NCBI GenBank assembly: GCA_021234155.1
Contig: JAJEKV010000027.1
Location: forward strand, 5,392,623-5,456,622
Length of the DNA: 64,000 nt
Direction of reading: 5' to 3'
DNA from: Isoetes taiwanensis
Lineage: Eukaryota; Streptophyta; Lycopodiopsida; Isoetales; Isoetaceae
In this document: positions 45,311 to 56,904 of the stretch, one piece after another
Position numbering within the stretch: the first letter of the stretch is position 1
Layout: each line of letters opens with the position of its first letter
Notes under the pieces: generated by a model
Told to the model about the DNA's origin: nothing
What the model saw: only the letters and a program-made list of their open reading frames with translations
The model's database searches: none
Program-made: the position numbers and the translations under genes

Positions 45311-47231
45311 TGTTGCCCCCAAAGGGCAACATGCTAATTGTGGTCTATGCATTCAAACTAGGTCAATTTACTTTAGAAGACTAGGTCAAAGTTTGGAAGA
45401 CTCTTGGCATTTAACATTGATATGGAGGTCAAAGGATGTTCCTTCTTCAGGTCAACAAGTGCTCGAGGTTCAAATTTACATGAGGTACTTTATTTGAGGT
45501 CAAAATGCTTAGTCAAAAAGTATGCTCTAGAAGATTCTGGGTTATGAAGTTTGGAAGACATTTTTTGAAGATTGGAAGTCAAAGAGTTTGGAAGACCCCA
45601 TGGTGCTTGATTTTATCCCTTAGCCATTCTCATCCAATCATTGTTCATATTCTATCTCTATCCATTGAGATTTTCTAGCCATTTCTTCCCACACCCATAC
45701 CCTCCTTTTTGTTTACCCTTGCCTACCTTATTTTGCCTTACCCAAATTTCCCTTTCTCCATTACATCCACATTCCCCCATTGCCTCTATACTTTCTCACT
45801 TCATATGACATTTGTTTTTGCAAATTTCCCTAGCCAAGACCCTTTTGCAATTCCTTACCATTATGCCATGCCACTTGTATACTTTATGGAATATTCTTGA
45901 CCATTATGCCCAAGGACTTAGCATATTCCCAAAGAAAAATTAGGGTTGCCATTGCTCAAGTGATCCACCTCTTCAATTTTCTATAAGTGACCTTTTAAAA
46001 CCATGGCCTAGCTTTGCAAAAATAAAAAATACGACATATTCCATGGATATATGCAGGGGCAAAAAAATACGAAATCGTGTCGCTATTTTCGAGAAAATAC
46101 AGCCAAGAACCCTAAATTTCTGCTTCCACCTCGAATCTCGCCGGATTTGGCACCAGAGCCCTCGGAATCTACCTATTTTGACCTTCCCACTCTTTATGAA
46201 CCGAATAAACCCATCAATCAAGGCTAAGATTAAGCAAACATTTGAAAACTAAGATAAAAACATGGGATTCGACAAAAAGAATTTTCTTGAAGGCCCGAAG
46301 CGTACAAACCTTCTTGTGATCATTCTTTGAGCATGGTGAAAGGATTTTGGAAGTCTCTGAGTACTCCCCGATCAAGTCACAAGAGATTTGGTTGGAAATT
46401 ATCTATTGAAACTTTTTATTGACCTGAAGTTGATTTTGAAGTACTGAATTATTATTATCCAACATTATTACGATTGATTTACATTCCTATCAATGAAATT
46501 TGATGCCTATCTGAAGAAATTATCTCTGTTATGATCCTTTACAATTTTTCTCTGTTCAAAATTTTATAGAAAATCCCTGAGTACTTTTGATTACCTTTGA
46601 TCCATTTGCCATCAATCCTTGAAGCATCTGGAACCTATATGTCTTGAAAAATCCAAAAAATCCCACTCACAACTTGAGTTAGAAATTTTTGCACTCTGTT
46701 TTTTGACTATTCTTGATCAGATTTTGCCAAATCCAGTCACAAAAATTACTTTTGCTTATCCAGATGACAATCTGACCATTTGCCTAGATTCCTTATCATC
46801 ATTAAAGCACATTTGCTTTGGAGATTCTCAACAACTCGTCTGGCAACTCCAAAATCCCAATCTCGATCCTCTGTTTTCAGATTTGACTGCTATTGACCAA
46901 ATTTTGACTGCACTTTGAGCTCGAATAACTCACAAACTATGTTTCTGACTTGGTCAGAAGCTTTACCATTGAGTACCTACATCTTTTCTGACTAAGTCTA
47001 CAGTGGTTGACTCAAAAAATCGATTTGCATATCAATATCACAACTGTTTTGACAAAGGTGTCAATTTCTGGAAATGGGAAAGGTACAAAACTTCAAGTTT
47101 TTGGACTTTTCATTGAAATTTGCTTGCATAGATTGATCACCTTAAGTGATCTGGAGGTTCTAACCCCAATTTGAGTGAAAGCTCAAGTTGGTTCCTTGTG
47201 GTTGATCCTTAAGCCAGGTTTAGGGTCAACA
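45311..47231 (+). repeat. 5' LTR
   Basis: Starts TGTTGCCCCCAAAGGGCAAC and ends AGGTTTAGGGTCAACA. It matches 53594-55506 along its whole length. The frame at 46619-46918 is not a gene because it is disrupted in the other LTR. Confidence 0.95.
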
Positions 47232-47234
47232 TTT

Positions 47235-47252
47235 TGGAGGTTCTACCGAGAT
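47235..47252 (+). other. Primer binding site, tRNA-Gln-like
   Basis: TGGAGGTTCTACCGAGAT lies three bases after the LTR. It is complementary to the 3' end of eukaryotic tRNA-Gln with CCA, as I recall that tRNA (an acceptor stem ending in AGAACCTCCA-like sequence). Most plant Ty3/gypsy elements use other tRNAs. Confidence 0.7.
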
Positions 47253-47274
47253 TTCTACCTGGATTTTCGAACTC

Positions 47275-48101
47275 ATGGCTCCAAAACAAAAGTTTCCAGC
47301 AGAACAGGAACCAATGGAAGATCAGGAGACTTCAGAACCCTTTAGAGATAGACCTCTTCCCCCTAATTTTGCAAGTGGATTACTTCAAAGCTTGCCTTAT
47401 CAGTTTGAGTTGAATATGCCTATCCCATTGCCTACTTTTGATTCCAGCATGAGTGCTAATACCTTTCTAAAAGTCTTTGAAGACTATTACAGGGATTTTG
47501 GCTTCAAAAAAGGATGCAAGCTATCACAATTCGAAAAGTGTTTTAAAGAGGAAAGTGAAGCTGGTGCTTGGCTGACTTATGAGAAGCTTATGGGAACCAC
47601 TTCTTGGGATGATCTTGTCACCAAGTTTTTGGACAGTTTGGAAAACGTCTTTGCTCCTAAAGACCTTGTTAATGAGTTGCAAAATTTCTCTATTTATGCG
47701 GGTGAAAGTGTGAGCCAAGATAAGGAGAGATTTAGTACCTTCATGAATAGATGCCAAAAGTTCAAGTCACTTTGTTCCCACACTCTTTTTGGTATCCTCC
47801 TTCATTAAAGGCTTATCTTCGGACCAGAAATTCACGAGGAAGCTTATCAAGATTCAAGGCTGCGGAAGGTTTTGATTCCATCTACAAAGTTTTTGCCAAG
47901 ACCAGCGAATTGACCAAAATGTTTTCTATTCTACCAGAAAAACACCATAGCTTTCATCATGATCCTTTTTACCCGATGCCACTGATGGTCATTATGAATC
48001 TCACCATTACGTCCCTATTTATATCTTTGTGCATAAAGAAAAGAAAAAGAAGAAGGCGATTCTCAGTTTTTAGAAGTCAAGGCGGACGACAAAGGTGGTG
48101 A
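47275..48101 (+). pseudogene. Gag polyprotein, frameshifted
   Basis: ATG at 47275 begins a 177-codon frame with PRDRPLPP-like proline-rich lead and then a capsid-like section: NTFLKVFEDYYRDFGF, EAGAWLTYEKLMGTTSWDDL, and FSTFMNRCQKFKS. This fits retrotransposon Gag (capsid, packaging RNA in a particle). The frame is lost near 47790 and related sequence continues in another frame to about 48101, with KTSELTKMFSILPEKHHSFH-like residues. The start is chosen because the first ATG after the primer site opens the frame. Confidence 0.75.
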
Positions 48102-48214
48102 GGCTTTAGCAGAGGTGACCAAACAACTTGTGGAGCTCAAGGCAAGCGGGCAGGTGTAGAACTTACCACGAATGTGTTCATTGCAATAGAACTTCACATC
48201 CGGTGACATTTGTT

Positions 48215-48275
48215 ATTGGCAAATATGTCCTAAATGTAAAAAAGAAAGGTCACTTTGGTAGGGAATGTCCAATCG
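48215..48275 (+). pseudogene. Gag CCHC zinc knuckle, frameshifted
   Basis: The frame gives KKKGHFGRECP; the first two cysteines (C-P-x-C) are in a neighbouring frame just before, separated by a one-base shift. Together they fit C-x2-C-x4-H-x4-C, the nucleic-acid-binding knuckle of Gag. Confidence 0.65.
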
Positions 48276-48756
48276 TGCTTTTTGCAATGAAATTGGCCAT
48301 CTTGACCTCGGATGCCTTTGTTAAAGAATATTTTGCCAAGCAAGAGGGGAAAAGAAGTCCGAGGCAACTCCCCATGTAAGATTTGCGAGCCTACTAGCTC
48401 TATAAGGTTTGTACAAGCTTCTGAGAGATGCCAAAGGCCTAAGAAGTGATGGTGGTACAAACCCGGAAGTATGGGAGATTCCCATAAACCCTGCTAAGCC
48501 TACCAAGTTTGTTCCAGAGCATTTTAGGAGATCAACACTTTGCCACCACCACCTGTTATAGAGGCCCCTCCTCAAGAAATAGCTCCACCTCCCCAACAAA
48601 AATATGGTAAGAAAGATCATGACCTTGATGAGTTGGATGTTTTACTAAAAATTCTAAAGTAAGTGTGGACTTATTTACATTGTTAAAAATTGCACCTGGT
48701 TATAGGAAAAAAGTTACTACAACAAACTACTTTTAGTGAAGCGGTAGCTTGTGTAG

Positions 48757-49017
48757 GTGTTGCTAATGCCACTAATCTTATTACGGCTCAAAATGAAGAG
48801 GATCCGAGGTGCCTTTATGTGCTTTCACAACTCTAGGAGGTTATTCTTTTTCAATGTGTTGTTAGATGGAGGCTCACCTTTGAATATCATGCCATATCAT
48901 GTTATGAAAAAATGTGGACTCGAGATAGATAAAAGGTCATCTGTCTTGTTAAAATCTTTTTCTAATGCTAAGATAGCACCGGTTGGAATTGTGACCAAGG
49001 TCCTGTTAACAACTTGA
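48757..49017 (+). pseudogene. Aspartic protease domain
   Basis: FNVLLDGGSPLNIMPYHVMK at about 48849-48908 has the active-site pattern L-L-D-G-G-S followed by N-I-M-P, typical of plant Ty3/gypsy proteases (Asp-Gly-Gly-Ser variant). The enzyme would cut the Gag-Pol precursor. The frame is open for only 86 codons and the rest of the domain is degraded. Confidence 0.75.
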
Positions 49018-49339
49018 GCGTATTGTTGTAGGCTGCCAATTTTGTTGTTGTTGCTTTTGAAGATCTAGGAGAAGATCTGAGACATATATGATCTCTTCTT
49101 TGGGAAGGAGGTGGATGGCTTCTGATTGATGCTAGGCCAATGCAGTGCGAAGGGAGATGCACCATTTCAAATGGCACTCAAGTGGCCACAATCTACAATC
49201 AAGATGGTTCTTATGGCTTTAATGGCGAGGTACATTTTATCAAAGAAATGCTTATAGAAGAACCACTAGGATCATATAGTCTAGCAACTCCTAGCACCAA
49301 GAAAATTGAGTTGATCCCTTTAATTAGAGTGTGCACTAC

Positions 49340-49760
49340 CCTCACGAAGATGGCGAGAAGAGGTTGTTTATGGTTTGATGGAGGAATATCAAAAAAATTG
49401 AATGTAGCTTCATCTGCGACTATATTAAAAGATCACGCCAATAAACTTTTGGCCAAGGTAGGAAGAATTTTTCCCCAAATAACTTCTAATGCAGCCGAGA
49501 ATACAAGGCTTTGATTGCGGGTCTCCAAGAAGCTAGAGCTATGGATATTTCAATTATACATATCTATGGGGATTCACAATTAGTTTGCAGGCAATTAAAT
49601 GGTGAATATCAAGCCAAGAATGCTGATATGGAGCTCGAGAGAAACCAGGTAATGGGAATGCTTGCTCATTTTACCTCTTGGGAAATTACTCATATCCCAA
49701 GGGAGGCGGTGGGAAGGCGATGCTTTGTCTTGAGATACTCGATGACTTATTTATCTGAGG
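49340..49760 (+). pseudogene. Second RNase H domain, located before the reverse transcriptase
   Basis: LWFDGGISKK near 49370 supplies the first acidic residue. AAE then, two bases out of frame, ALIAGLQEARAMDISIIHIY near 49512-49560 supplies the Glu helix. GDSQLVCRQLNGEYQAKNAD (49570 onward) supplies the third acidic residue, and HFTSWEITHIPREA near 49660-49710 ends the fold, with the last Asp one frame off. This is the plant-type (RVT_3-like) RNase H known as the additional RNase H of Tat-lineage elements. There it normally follows RT and its own RNase H; here it precedes RT. Confidence 0.75.
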
Positions 49761-49825
49761 GAGCTATACGGAGGAAGATTTCGATGAGGATGAGGCTAAG
49801 GAGCTCTGTCCCATCCTAGTTATAA

Positions 49826-50650
49826 ATGCATCCCGGGGAAAAGGCAATCAATGAAGTTATAATCAACAAGCATGGCGGGGAAAGAACTCTGTTTGTGGGA
49901 GATCTTTTTGACACACAAAATAAGGAAGAGATCAATAAATTCTTTGAAGAGAGAAGTGATGTGTTTGCTTGGGATTATTACGAGCTTATTGGTATCAAAG
50001 AGGAGGTATGTCAATTTGAAATTAAAATTAAGGAGGGCTGTAAGCTTTTTTTCAAGTTAAGAAGAATAAATGCTTCACTTTTAGATCTAATCAAAGATGA
50101 ATTGCATAAGATGTTGGATCACAGGTGTCATTGTAGAGATCATCAACCCTGAATGGGTATCCTGCATTGTTCGATGGAAAAAAAGAATGGAACTTTGAGA
50201 ATTTGCATAGATTATCGAGATTTGAACAAAGCCACTATAAAAGATTGTTATCCCTTGCCTTTTTGGAAGAAATTCTATATCTTTGTTGCGGGAAAAGACA
50301 TGTACTCATTTTTGGATGGTTTTTCGGGGTTCAACCAGATTAGTATCAAAGAGGAAGACCAGCCAAAGACTTCATTTATCACTCCACAGGGTACTTATGC
50401 TATGAAAAGAATGCCATTTGGCCTAATGAATGCTCCGGCTACCTTCAAAGAGCAATGGATGTCATTTTCAAAACCATGGCTGCTTGAAGAATTTAGAGTG
50501 TATCTGGATGACCTTTGCTTGGGTTCTCATGCTAATAATCATGTGGAATTGCTTGCAAAAATCTGTTCTCTATCTCGGGACTTGAGGAGTCAATCTAAAT
50601 CCAAAAATGCATCTTTTTTTTTGCATCAAAGGACAACTCTTGGGACATGA
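49826..50650 (+). pseudogene. Reverse transcriptase domain
   Basis: A pre-RT linker, KFFEERSDVFAWDYYELIGI, is followed by IKDELHKMLD. A frameshift follows near 50130. Then KKNGTLRICIDYRDLNKATI, DMYSFLDGFSGFNQISIKEE, the strand MPFGLMNAPATFKEQ, and the active site VYLDDLCLGSHANNH near 50497-50545. These are the ordered RT motifs of Ty3/gypsy polymerases with YLDD intact. The frame is lost at about 50650. Confidence 0.9.
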
Positions 50651-51400
50651 GGTATCCAGCCAAGGTATTCAAGTTGCTCAAGATAAAGTTGAAGCTCTCA
50701 AAAAACTGGTACCTCCCAAGAATTTGAAGCGGGTTTAAGAGTTTCATTGGTATGACAAGTTTCCTTAGGATGTATATCCCAAATTTTGCTCATATCTTAA
50801 GTCCTATCTCTAAGTTGACCGGATAGGGAAGTTTTCTAAATCTGAAAAGCAAGCACATACCTATCACATGGACCCCGAGTGCCAAGAAGCTTTTGACTTT
50901 CTTATTTTATCCATATGTGAAGCTACTCTTTTAAAAAGCCCGATTTGAGCACGCCATTTGAGGTTTATATCATTTGTTACTAAAAGGCTATAGGTTTAGC
51001 CATTTTGCGGGATAAGCACACCATAGTTTTTTGCAAGCAAGCAATGGTGCACTCTTGAAGAAAGATATACTAGAATAGAAAAAAGTCTTTTCTTTGCTCT
51101 CATGTTCCTCATCAATAGGCGGGGGGCATCTACTTCAAAAGCCAAGTTCAAGTTCATATGAAGCAAAATCCAATGGGATTGCTATTTGGTAAAAACAACT
51201 AATAAACCAAAGATCGAGGTGGGGCTTGTAAGTTGCAAAGTTATGATATTTACGTAAAAGAGTTGCACTTGACCACGAAATCCTAGCCTCTACTTGCCTT
51301 ATATATTTTTTTTGATCATGAGGATGAAATGAATATTACGACACTTCATTTGCGGTAGCACATTTGGAAGTAACTTCGGGGGGAGGTCAAGCCCAAGGAG
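50651..51400 (+). pseudogene. RT thumb and resident RNase H, heavily degraded
   Basis: Reading frames change often. Recognisable parts are a thumb-like stretch (KVEALKKLVPPKNLK near 50680, SFIGMTSFLRMYIPNFAHIL near 50740-50800) and words around 50960-51200 in the place of the resident RNase H. Stops occur throughout. The catalytic residues could not be placed. Confidence 0.5.
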
Positions 51401-51519
51401 GATGGCGACAACCTATTAGGGATTTTTTGCAATATGGATTCACTTCTCCAAACCTCACTCCAAGTCGAAAAAAGAAGACTTAAAGACAAGTCTGCAGACA
51501 AATTCAAGCTGATAGAAAA

Positions 51520-52400
51520 TATCCTATGCAAAGTCAGCAGGGGATGGAATCTTCTTTGAGGTGTGTAAGTGAAGAAGAATCTGCCTTGATAATTAAAGAG
51601 ATGCACAAAGGTATCGTGGGGGACATTTTGCTTGGGGATACCAACGCAAAAAGATTCTCAGTCTGGATATTATTGGCCCTCTTGTTTTTAGAGATTGCTA
51701 TGAGGTTATAAAAACTTGCCATCAATGTCAAATTTTTAGTAAAAGAATTTTTATTGCCGGTACCTTAAATCCTATCATATCTCGGGACCCTTTTCAAATC
51801 GGGGCTAGATTATATTGGTCCTATTAATCCTTCCTCTGCAGGTCAACATCAACATATTATTGTGGCTCTGATTATTTCACTAAGTGGGCAGGCTATACCT
51901 TTGAGACAAGCTAATGCCCTCACAAAACTGCCAAAGGTTTTACATGAATTTATTTGCTCGGGTTTGGTATTCCCTTCCGGATACATTCGATAGAGGTACC
52001 CCCTTTGTTAATGAAGTCATTGCTAATTTGTTGAGCATTTTGAAGGTCAAGCACACCAAAGTTCTTCATATTATCCTCGGGGTAATGGACAAATTTGAAG
52101 CTACTAACAAAGTATTGAAAAATATCTTGCTGAAAAGCGATTGGAGATCAACAAAAGGATTGGCATATCAAGAATAGTGGGCGCCCTTTGGGCTTATAGA
52201 GTCACTATCAAAACAGACTACAAATCACACACCTTTCAATTTGGTTTATGGCATAGAAGCGGTTCTACCCAGAGAACTCGAATTACCTTCTTTGAGATTA
52301 GCTCACAAATTGTGTTTACCTTTTGAACATGCTCTCAGAGGAAAATTTGGATGCCACGCTACATTTGGATGAGTCTGAGAATGGGAAGCCGAGAACACAA
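51520..52400 (+). pseudogene. Integrase domain
   Basis: EMHKGIVGD and later NLPSMSNF-like words (near 51600-51730) represent the degraded HHCC zinc region. LDYIGPINPSS near 51805 gives the first catalytic Asp, FDRGTPFVNEVIANLL near 51985-52030 the second, and KFEATNKVLKNIL near 52088-52130 the catalytic Glu. These fit the D,D-35-E core of retrotransposon integrases. No chromodomain was seen after it. Confidence 0.75.
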
Positions 52401-53593
52401 ACTTGTTGAAAAAGGCTAAAGATCAGGCTGCATTCAAGGTTTTGCACAAAATACAAGGCACTTTTAAAAAAGGGAGCTTGTTCTCAAATGGAACAAGTCA
52501 AAGGAGGATTCAGGTAGCAAATTTGACAACATTTGGGAAGGGCCCTTTGTAGTGTTGGATCCTGCAGTATTAATTCTTATTGGTTCTGAGGAAGTTGCTT
52601 GGGGATGCCATTGCCAAATCCTATCAACATCTTGCACACGAAAGGTATTGGGACCAGCATGCTTGCTTGTCCCTCTTCTTTCATTAAAAGGTTTAGAGAT
52701 TTATAGTAGGTTTAAAGTAGTTAAATCAGTTGATTTTTAAGCACATTATTTCATGGAGATAGAACGGTTTGACTTTGAGCACATTACTCTAATAGAATTT
52801 GGTTCATGTTCCTAGGTTGATCGATCGGGGTAATAGTGCAAATGATCTCAAGAACGAGGGTTGATACTAATAATTACCAAGTGTCATATGCGGGGAGCAT
52901 CCTTCTTCCATCTTTATTCACCGTCCTTAAGCATTCCTACCATCCATCCAGCCTCTTATTCTTGTTTTTCCATACCTTAACAAGCACTCTGCAAAATCAC
53001 CTTCACCATCATAGCGAGTTGCAAGGGTTTGAGACTAATTGGTTTATGTGTTTCCATGACAGGTGCACTCTTCTTCCATATTTTTTCATCTGTCTTAAGT
53101 AGCCCTACCTCCCATTTGAACTCCTTATTCTTATTCTCATTCCCTAAAGAAGAAAAGCACTCTGCAATTCATCTTTACCATCACAGCAGAGTTGCACTTG
53201 TTGAAGATTAGGAGGAAGACATATTTTCTTGTTTTGGCGAAGTTTCAAGCACTTGCACACTCACTCCATTTCCATTTTACCACCACCTCACCATATACAC
53301 ACTCATTTTCTTTTCACTACTTATTCCATTCACAATCATTCCACCACCCTTCTTATGCCTTTTTATCCATATTATTCCCTCACCACATCCATACTTCCAT
53401 ACTCACACTCACTTCCACCTTTTTCTATCTATATTATTTCATCACCACATTCATACTCACTTCACCTCCACTTACATCTCACACTCTCATATCTCCACTT
53501 GGATACATTGGCACAAAGTTGAAGACCCCCCTAGTTATCCATTTTTGACATCACATGGCTGAGGGGACCAGCCTTTTTCTTGTTTTGGCGAGA
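52401..53593 (+). other. 3' untranslated part of LTR element, with duplicated pyrimidine-rich blocks
   Basis: Two imperfect copies of about 170 bp (about 52900-53030 and 53065-53200) share TCTTCCAT, CTTAAG, AAGCACTCTGCAA and AGTTGCA words. A long C/T-rich stretch follows (53250-53530). TTTTCTTGTTTTGGCGA occurs at about 53224 and again at about 53576, just before the 3' LTR. No clear polypurine tract sits at the LTR edge. Confidence 0.6.
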
Positions 53594-55506
53594 TGTTGCC
53601 CCCAAAGGGCAACATGCTAATTGTGGTCTATGCATTCAAACTAGGTCAATTTACTTTAGAAGACTAGGTCAAAGTTTGGAAGACTCTTGGCATTTAACAT
53701 TGATATGGAGGTCAAAGGATGTTCCTTCTTCAGGTCAACAAGTGCTCGAGGTTCAAATTTACATGAGGTACTTTATTTGAGGTCAAAATGCTTAGTCAAA
53801 AAGTATGCTCTAGAAGATTACGGGTTATGAAGTTTGGAAGACATTTTTTTGAAGATTGGAAGTCAAAGAGTTTGGAAGACCCCATGGTGCTTGATTTTAT
53901 CCCTTAGCCATTCTCATCCAATCATTGTTCATATTCTATCTCTATCCATTGAGATTTTCTAGCCATTTCTTCCCACACCCATACCCTCCTTTTTGTTTAC
54001 CCTTGCCTACCTTATTTTGCCTTACCCAAATTTCCCTTTCTCCATTACATCCACATTCCCCATTGCCTCTATACTTTCTCACTTCATATGACATTTGTTT
54101 TGCAAATTTCCCTAGCCAAGACCCTTTTTGCAATTCCTTACCATTATGCCATGCCACTTGTATACTTTATGAAATATTCTTGACCATTATGCCCAAGGAC
54201 TTAGCATATTCCCAAAGAAAAATTAGGGTTGCCATTGCTCAAGTGATCCACCTCTTCAATTTTCTATAAGTGACCTTTTTAAAACCATGGCCTAGCTTTG
54301 CAAAAATAAAAAATACATATTCCATGGATATCTGGGAGGGCAAAAAATACTGAAATCGTGTCGCGCTATTTAGAGAAAATACAGACCAAGAACCCTAAAT
54401 TTCTGCTTCCACCTCGAATCTCGCCCGGTTTGGCACGAGCCCTCGGAATCTACCTATTTTGACCTTCCCACTCTTTATGAACCGAATAAACCCATCAATC
54501 AAGGCTAAGATTAAGCAAACATTTGAAAACTAAGATAAAAACATGGGATTCGACAAAAGAATTTTCTTGAAGGCCCGTAGCGTACAAACCTTCTTTGTGA
54601 TCATTCTTTGAGCATGGTGAAAGGATTTTGGAAGTCTCGAGTACTCCCGATCAAGTCACAAGAGATTTGGTTGGAAATTATCTATTGAAACTTTTATTGA
54701 CCTGAAGTTGATTTTGAAGTCTTGAATTATTATTATCCAACATTATTACGATTGATTTACATTCCTATCAATGAAATTTGATGCCTATCTCAAGAAATTA
54801 TCTACGTTATGATCCTTTACAATTTTTCTCTGTTCAAAATTTTATAGAAAAATCCACAGTACTTTTGATTACCTTTGATCCATTTGCCATCAATCCTTGA
54901 AGCATCACGGAACCTATATGTCTTGAAAAATCCAAAAATCCCACTCACAACTTGAGTTAGAAATTTTTGCACTCTGTTTTGACTATTCTTGGTTGTATTT
55001 TGCCAAATCCAGGTCCACAAAAATTACTTTTGCTTATCCGGATGACAATCGACCATTTGCCTAGATTCCTTATCATCATTAAAGCACATTTGCTTTGGAG
55101 ATTCTCAACAACTCGTCGGCAACTCAAAATCCCAATCTCGATCCTTTGTTTTTCAGTTTGACCGCTATTGACCAAATTTTGACTGCACTTTGAGCTCGAA
55201 TAACTCACAAACTATGTTTCTGACTTGGTCAGAAGCTTTACCATTGAGTACCTACATCTTTTCTGACTAAGTCTACAGTGGTTGACTCAAAAAATCGATT
55301 TGCATATCAATATCACAACTGTTTTGACAAAGGTGTCAATTTCTGGAAATGGGAAAGGTACAAAACTTCAAGTTTTTGGACTTTTCATTGAAATTTGCTT
55401 GCATAGATTGATCACCTTAAGTGATCTGGAGGTTCTAACCCCAATTTGAGTGAAAGCTCAAGTTCGTTCCTTGTGGTTGATCCTTAAGCCAGGTTTAGGG
55501 TCAACA
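53594..55506 (+). repeat. 3' LTR
   Basis: Starts TGTTGCCCCCAAAGGGCAAC and ends GGTCAACA, followed by GGGTT at 55507-55511. Differs from the 5' LTR by scattered substitutions and short indels. Confidence 0.95.
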
Positions 55507-56569
55507 GGGTTGTTCTCTCTGGGTGTCCGTGTGTTCTGCTCCATTTCCCAATCTTCTTGGTCTCCCTCTTGTCTTCATGGTCGGAGTTGGGTTCATATCC
55601 CCGACTCGTGCTGTTCGGTCTACGCCGGCCCCTTTTCCCCCTCTTTCTTCCCCTCTGTGCTGACTCATGTCGGGGGCTATTGTTGCCACCACTATGTTCC
55701 CGTGTACTTGTATGGAACCCCCCTGTGGGTTGGTATTCTCCTTCTCCATATCTGTCTCCCGATCCGTCAACCTCCCTTTCTCCTGAACTCCCGATCCTGG
55801 GTCCTGTCCCGCTCCTGTCAGTTCCCGTACTCTCTTGTGCAAGAACACCTTGCCATTTTTTACCCCCGCCTGTATCCCTGCCTGATTCAGCTCTCTGGCC
55901 TTGGCCAGCTCCCTGTGTAGCCCTTGCCTTTGCATTACCGTGAGTGCTTCCTGTACCTTGATCCCGTTTCTTAGTCTGGATCCTATCCGCAATACCCTCT
56001 CCTTGGCTGCTCGATCCCTGAGTGTTAAGTTTATGTGCCTCGATCTCCCCCTCCATTGTCCTGATCGCACTGCCTTGACAATGATGCTCCTGTGTTCTTT
56101 GAAGACCACCTCTATCACCTCTGCAGTCACTTGATATGTATCCTCGTTAGGTTTCTCTGCTATCCCTATAAGCCTAACGTCATGCCTAATTCTAGTTTGT
56201 TCCTCATACTCTACAATATGCGGTTTTATTTTATTAAATGACTCCCATGCATTCAATTGAACATTTCCTTTTTCTAATTCAACCAAGCTATTCGGGATTT
56301 TGGCTTTCTCCTCTTCAATCTCGTCCATTCTGCGCTGCATTTCTTCGCTTGTCTTTTCCACTCCTACTATCCTCCGTCCATCTTTGGCAATGACTACCTT
56401 GTTTTAGGTTGGCCGATTACGCTGGCGTGTTGAGTGCATCCATGCTGGGTATCCTAGTCTCCAACTGCTTGTCTATCTGAGCTAGGAAATCTTTGAGATC
56501 CTGTTGGCTTGCCGGTACTCTTGCCGCCTCTGCTCTCTTAGTCTGGCTAAGGTTGGTGCTTTCCGCCAT
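55507..56569 (-). pseudogene. LINE ORF1, L1-ORF1p-like (coiled coil and RRM-like)
   Basis: ATG at 56567-56569 opens MAESTNLSQTKRAEAARVPA and about 50 codons, then a stop and a shift near 56410. The next frame (56361 leftwards) gives a Glu/Lys-rich coiled coil (KTSEEMQRRMDEIEEEKAKI), then RRM-like words VRLIGIAEKPNEDTYQVTAE, INLTLRDRAAKERVLRIGSR and ALTVMQRQGLHRELAKAREL. These follow the order of L1 ORF1p (trimerising coil, RRM, C-terminal domain), an RNA-binding chaperone in the retrotransposition particle. A basic, glycine/arginine-rich tail follows. The frame crosses the LTR insertion: its stop lies at 45288-45290, about 16 bp inside the other side, next to the start of the endonuclease frame. 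Confidence 0.75.
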
Positions 56570-56904
56570 GGTTTGGGCTGTGCTATACCACTGTATTCTT
56601 CGCCTGCGCGCTCACCACAACCTGTACGATGCTACTCTGCCATATTCGTTTCATCAGTATATATCGGAAGCCTCAAACGGTTCGTTAATTCGAAAATTTC
56701 ACCGTTAACCCTGATTTTGAATTTTGAATATTGGAATACCCGTTAATTATTCGGTCTCCACTACTTAATATCTACTCTATTCCTCGGGTGTGTCCATATC
56801 CTCTTCTATAATAATTGGTTGGCGATTCGAAATCCCGTCCTTCCATGCTTATTTATTTTGTTCTTGTCCATGTACTCATTGCATATCACGTGTCTTTTGA
56901 GTAT

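Larger units (their letters stand above)
45311..55506 (+). mobile_element. Ty3/gypsy LTR retrotransposon nested in a LINE
   Basis: A 10.2-kb element with LTRs of 1921 and 1913 bp, each beginning TGTTGCCCCC and ending GGTCAACA (TG...CA). It is flanked by a 5-bp GGGTT duplication. Internal order on the plus strand: primer site, Gag, zinc knuckle, protease, an RNase H of plant type, reverse transcriptase, a decayed RNase H, integrase. All are in broken frames, so it is non-autonomous today. The LTRs differ by scattered substitutions and single-base indels, so it is not a recent insertion. It sits in the LINE at the ORF1/ORF2 boundary, opposite in direction to it. Confidence 0.95.

Noticed and set aside
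46619-46918. 99-codon frame in the 5' LTR
   Set aside because: Disrupted by indels at the same place in the 3' LTR (54900-55200).
53192-53548. 118-codon frame rich in Ser, Thr, His and Pro
   Set aside because: Product of the C/T-rich tract in the LTR element 3' region.
55450-55943. Forward frames of 128-156 codons
   Set aside because: Antisense to LINE ORF1, whose protein pattern is the convincing one.
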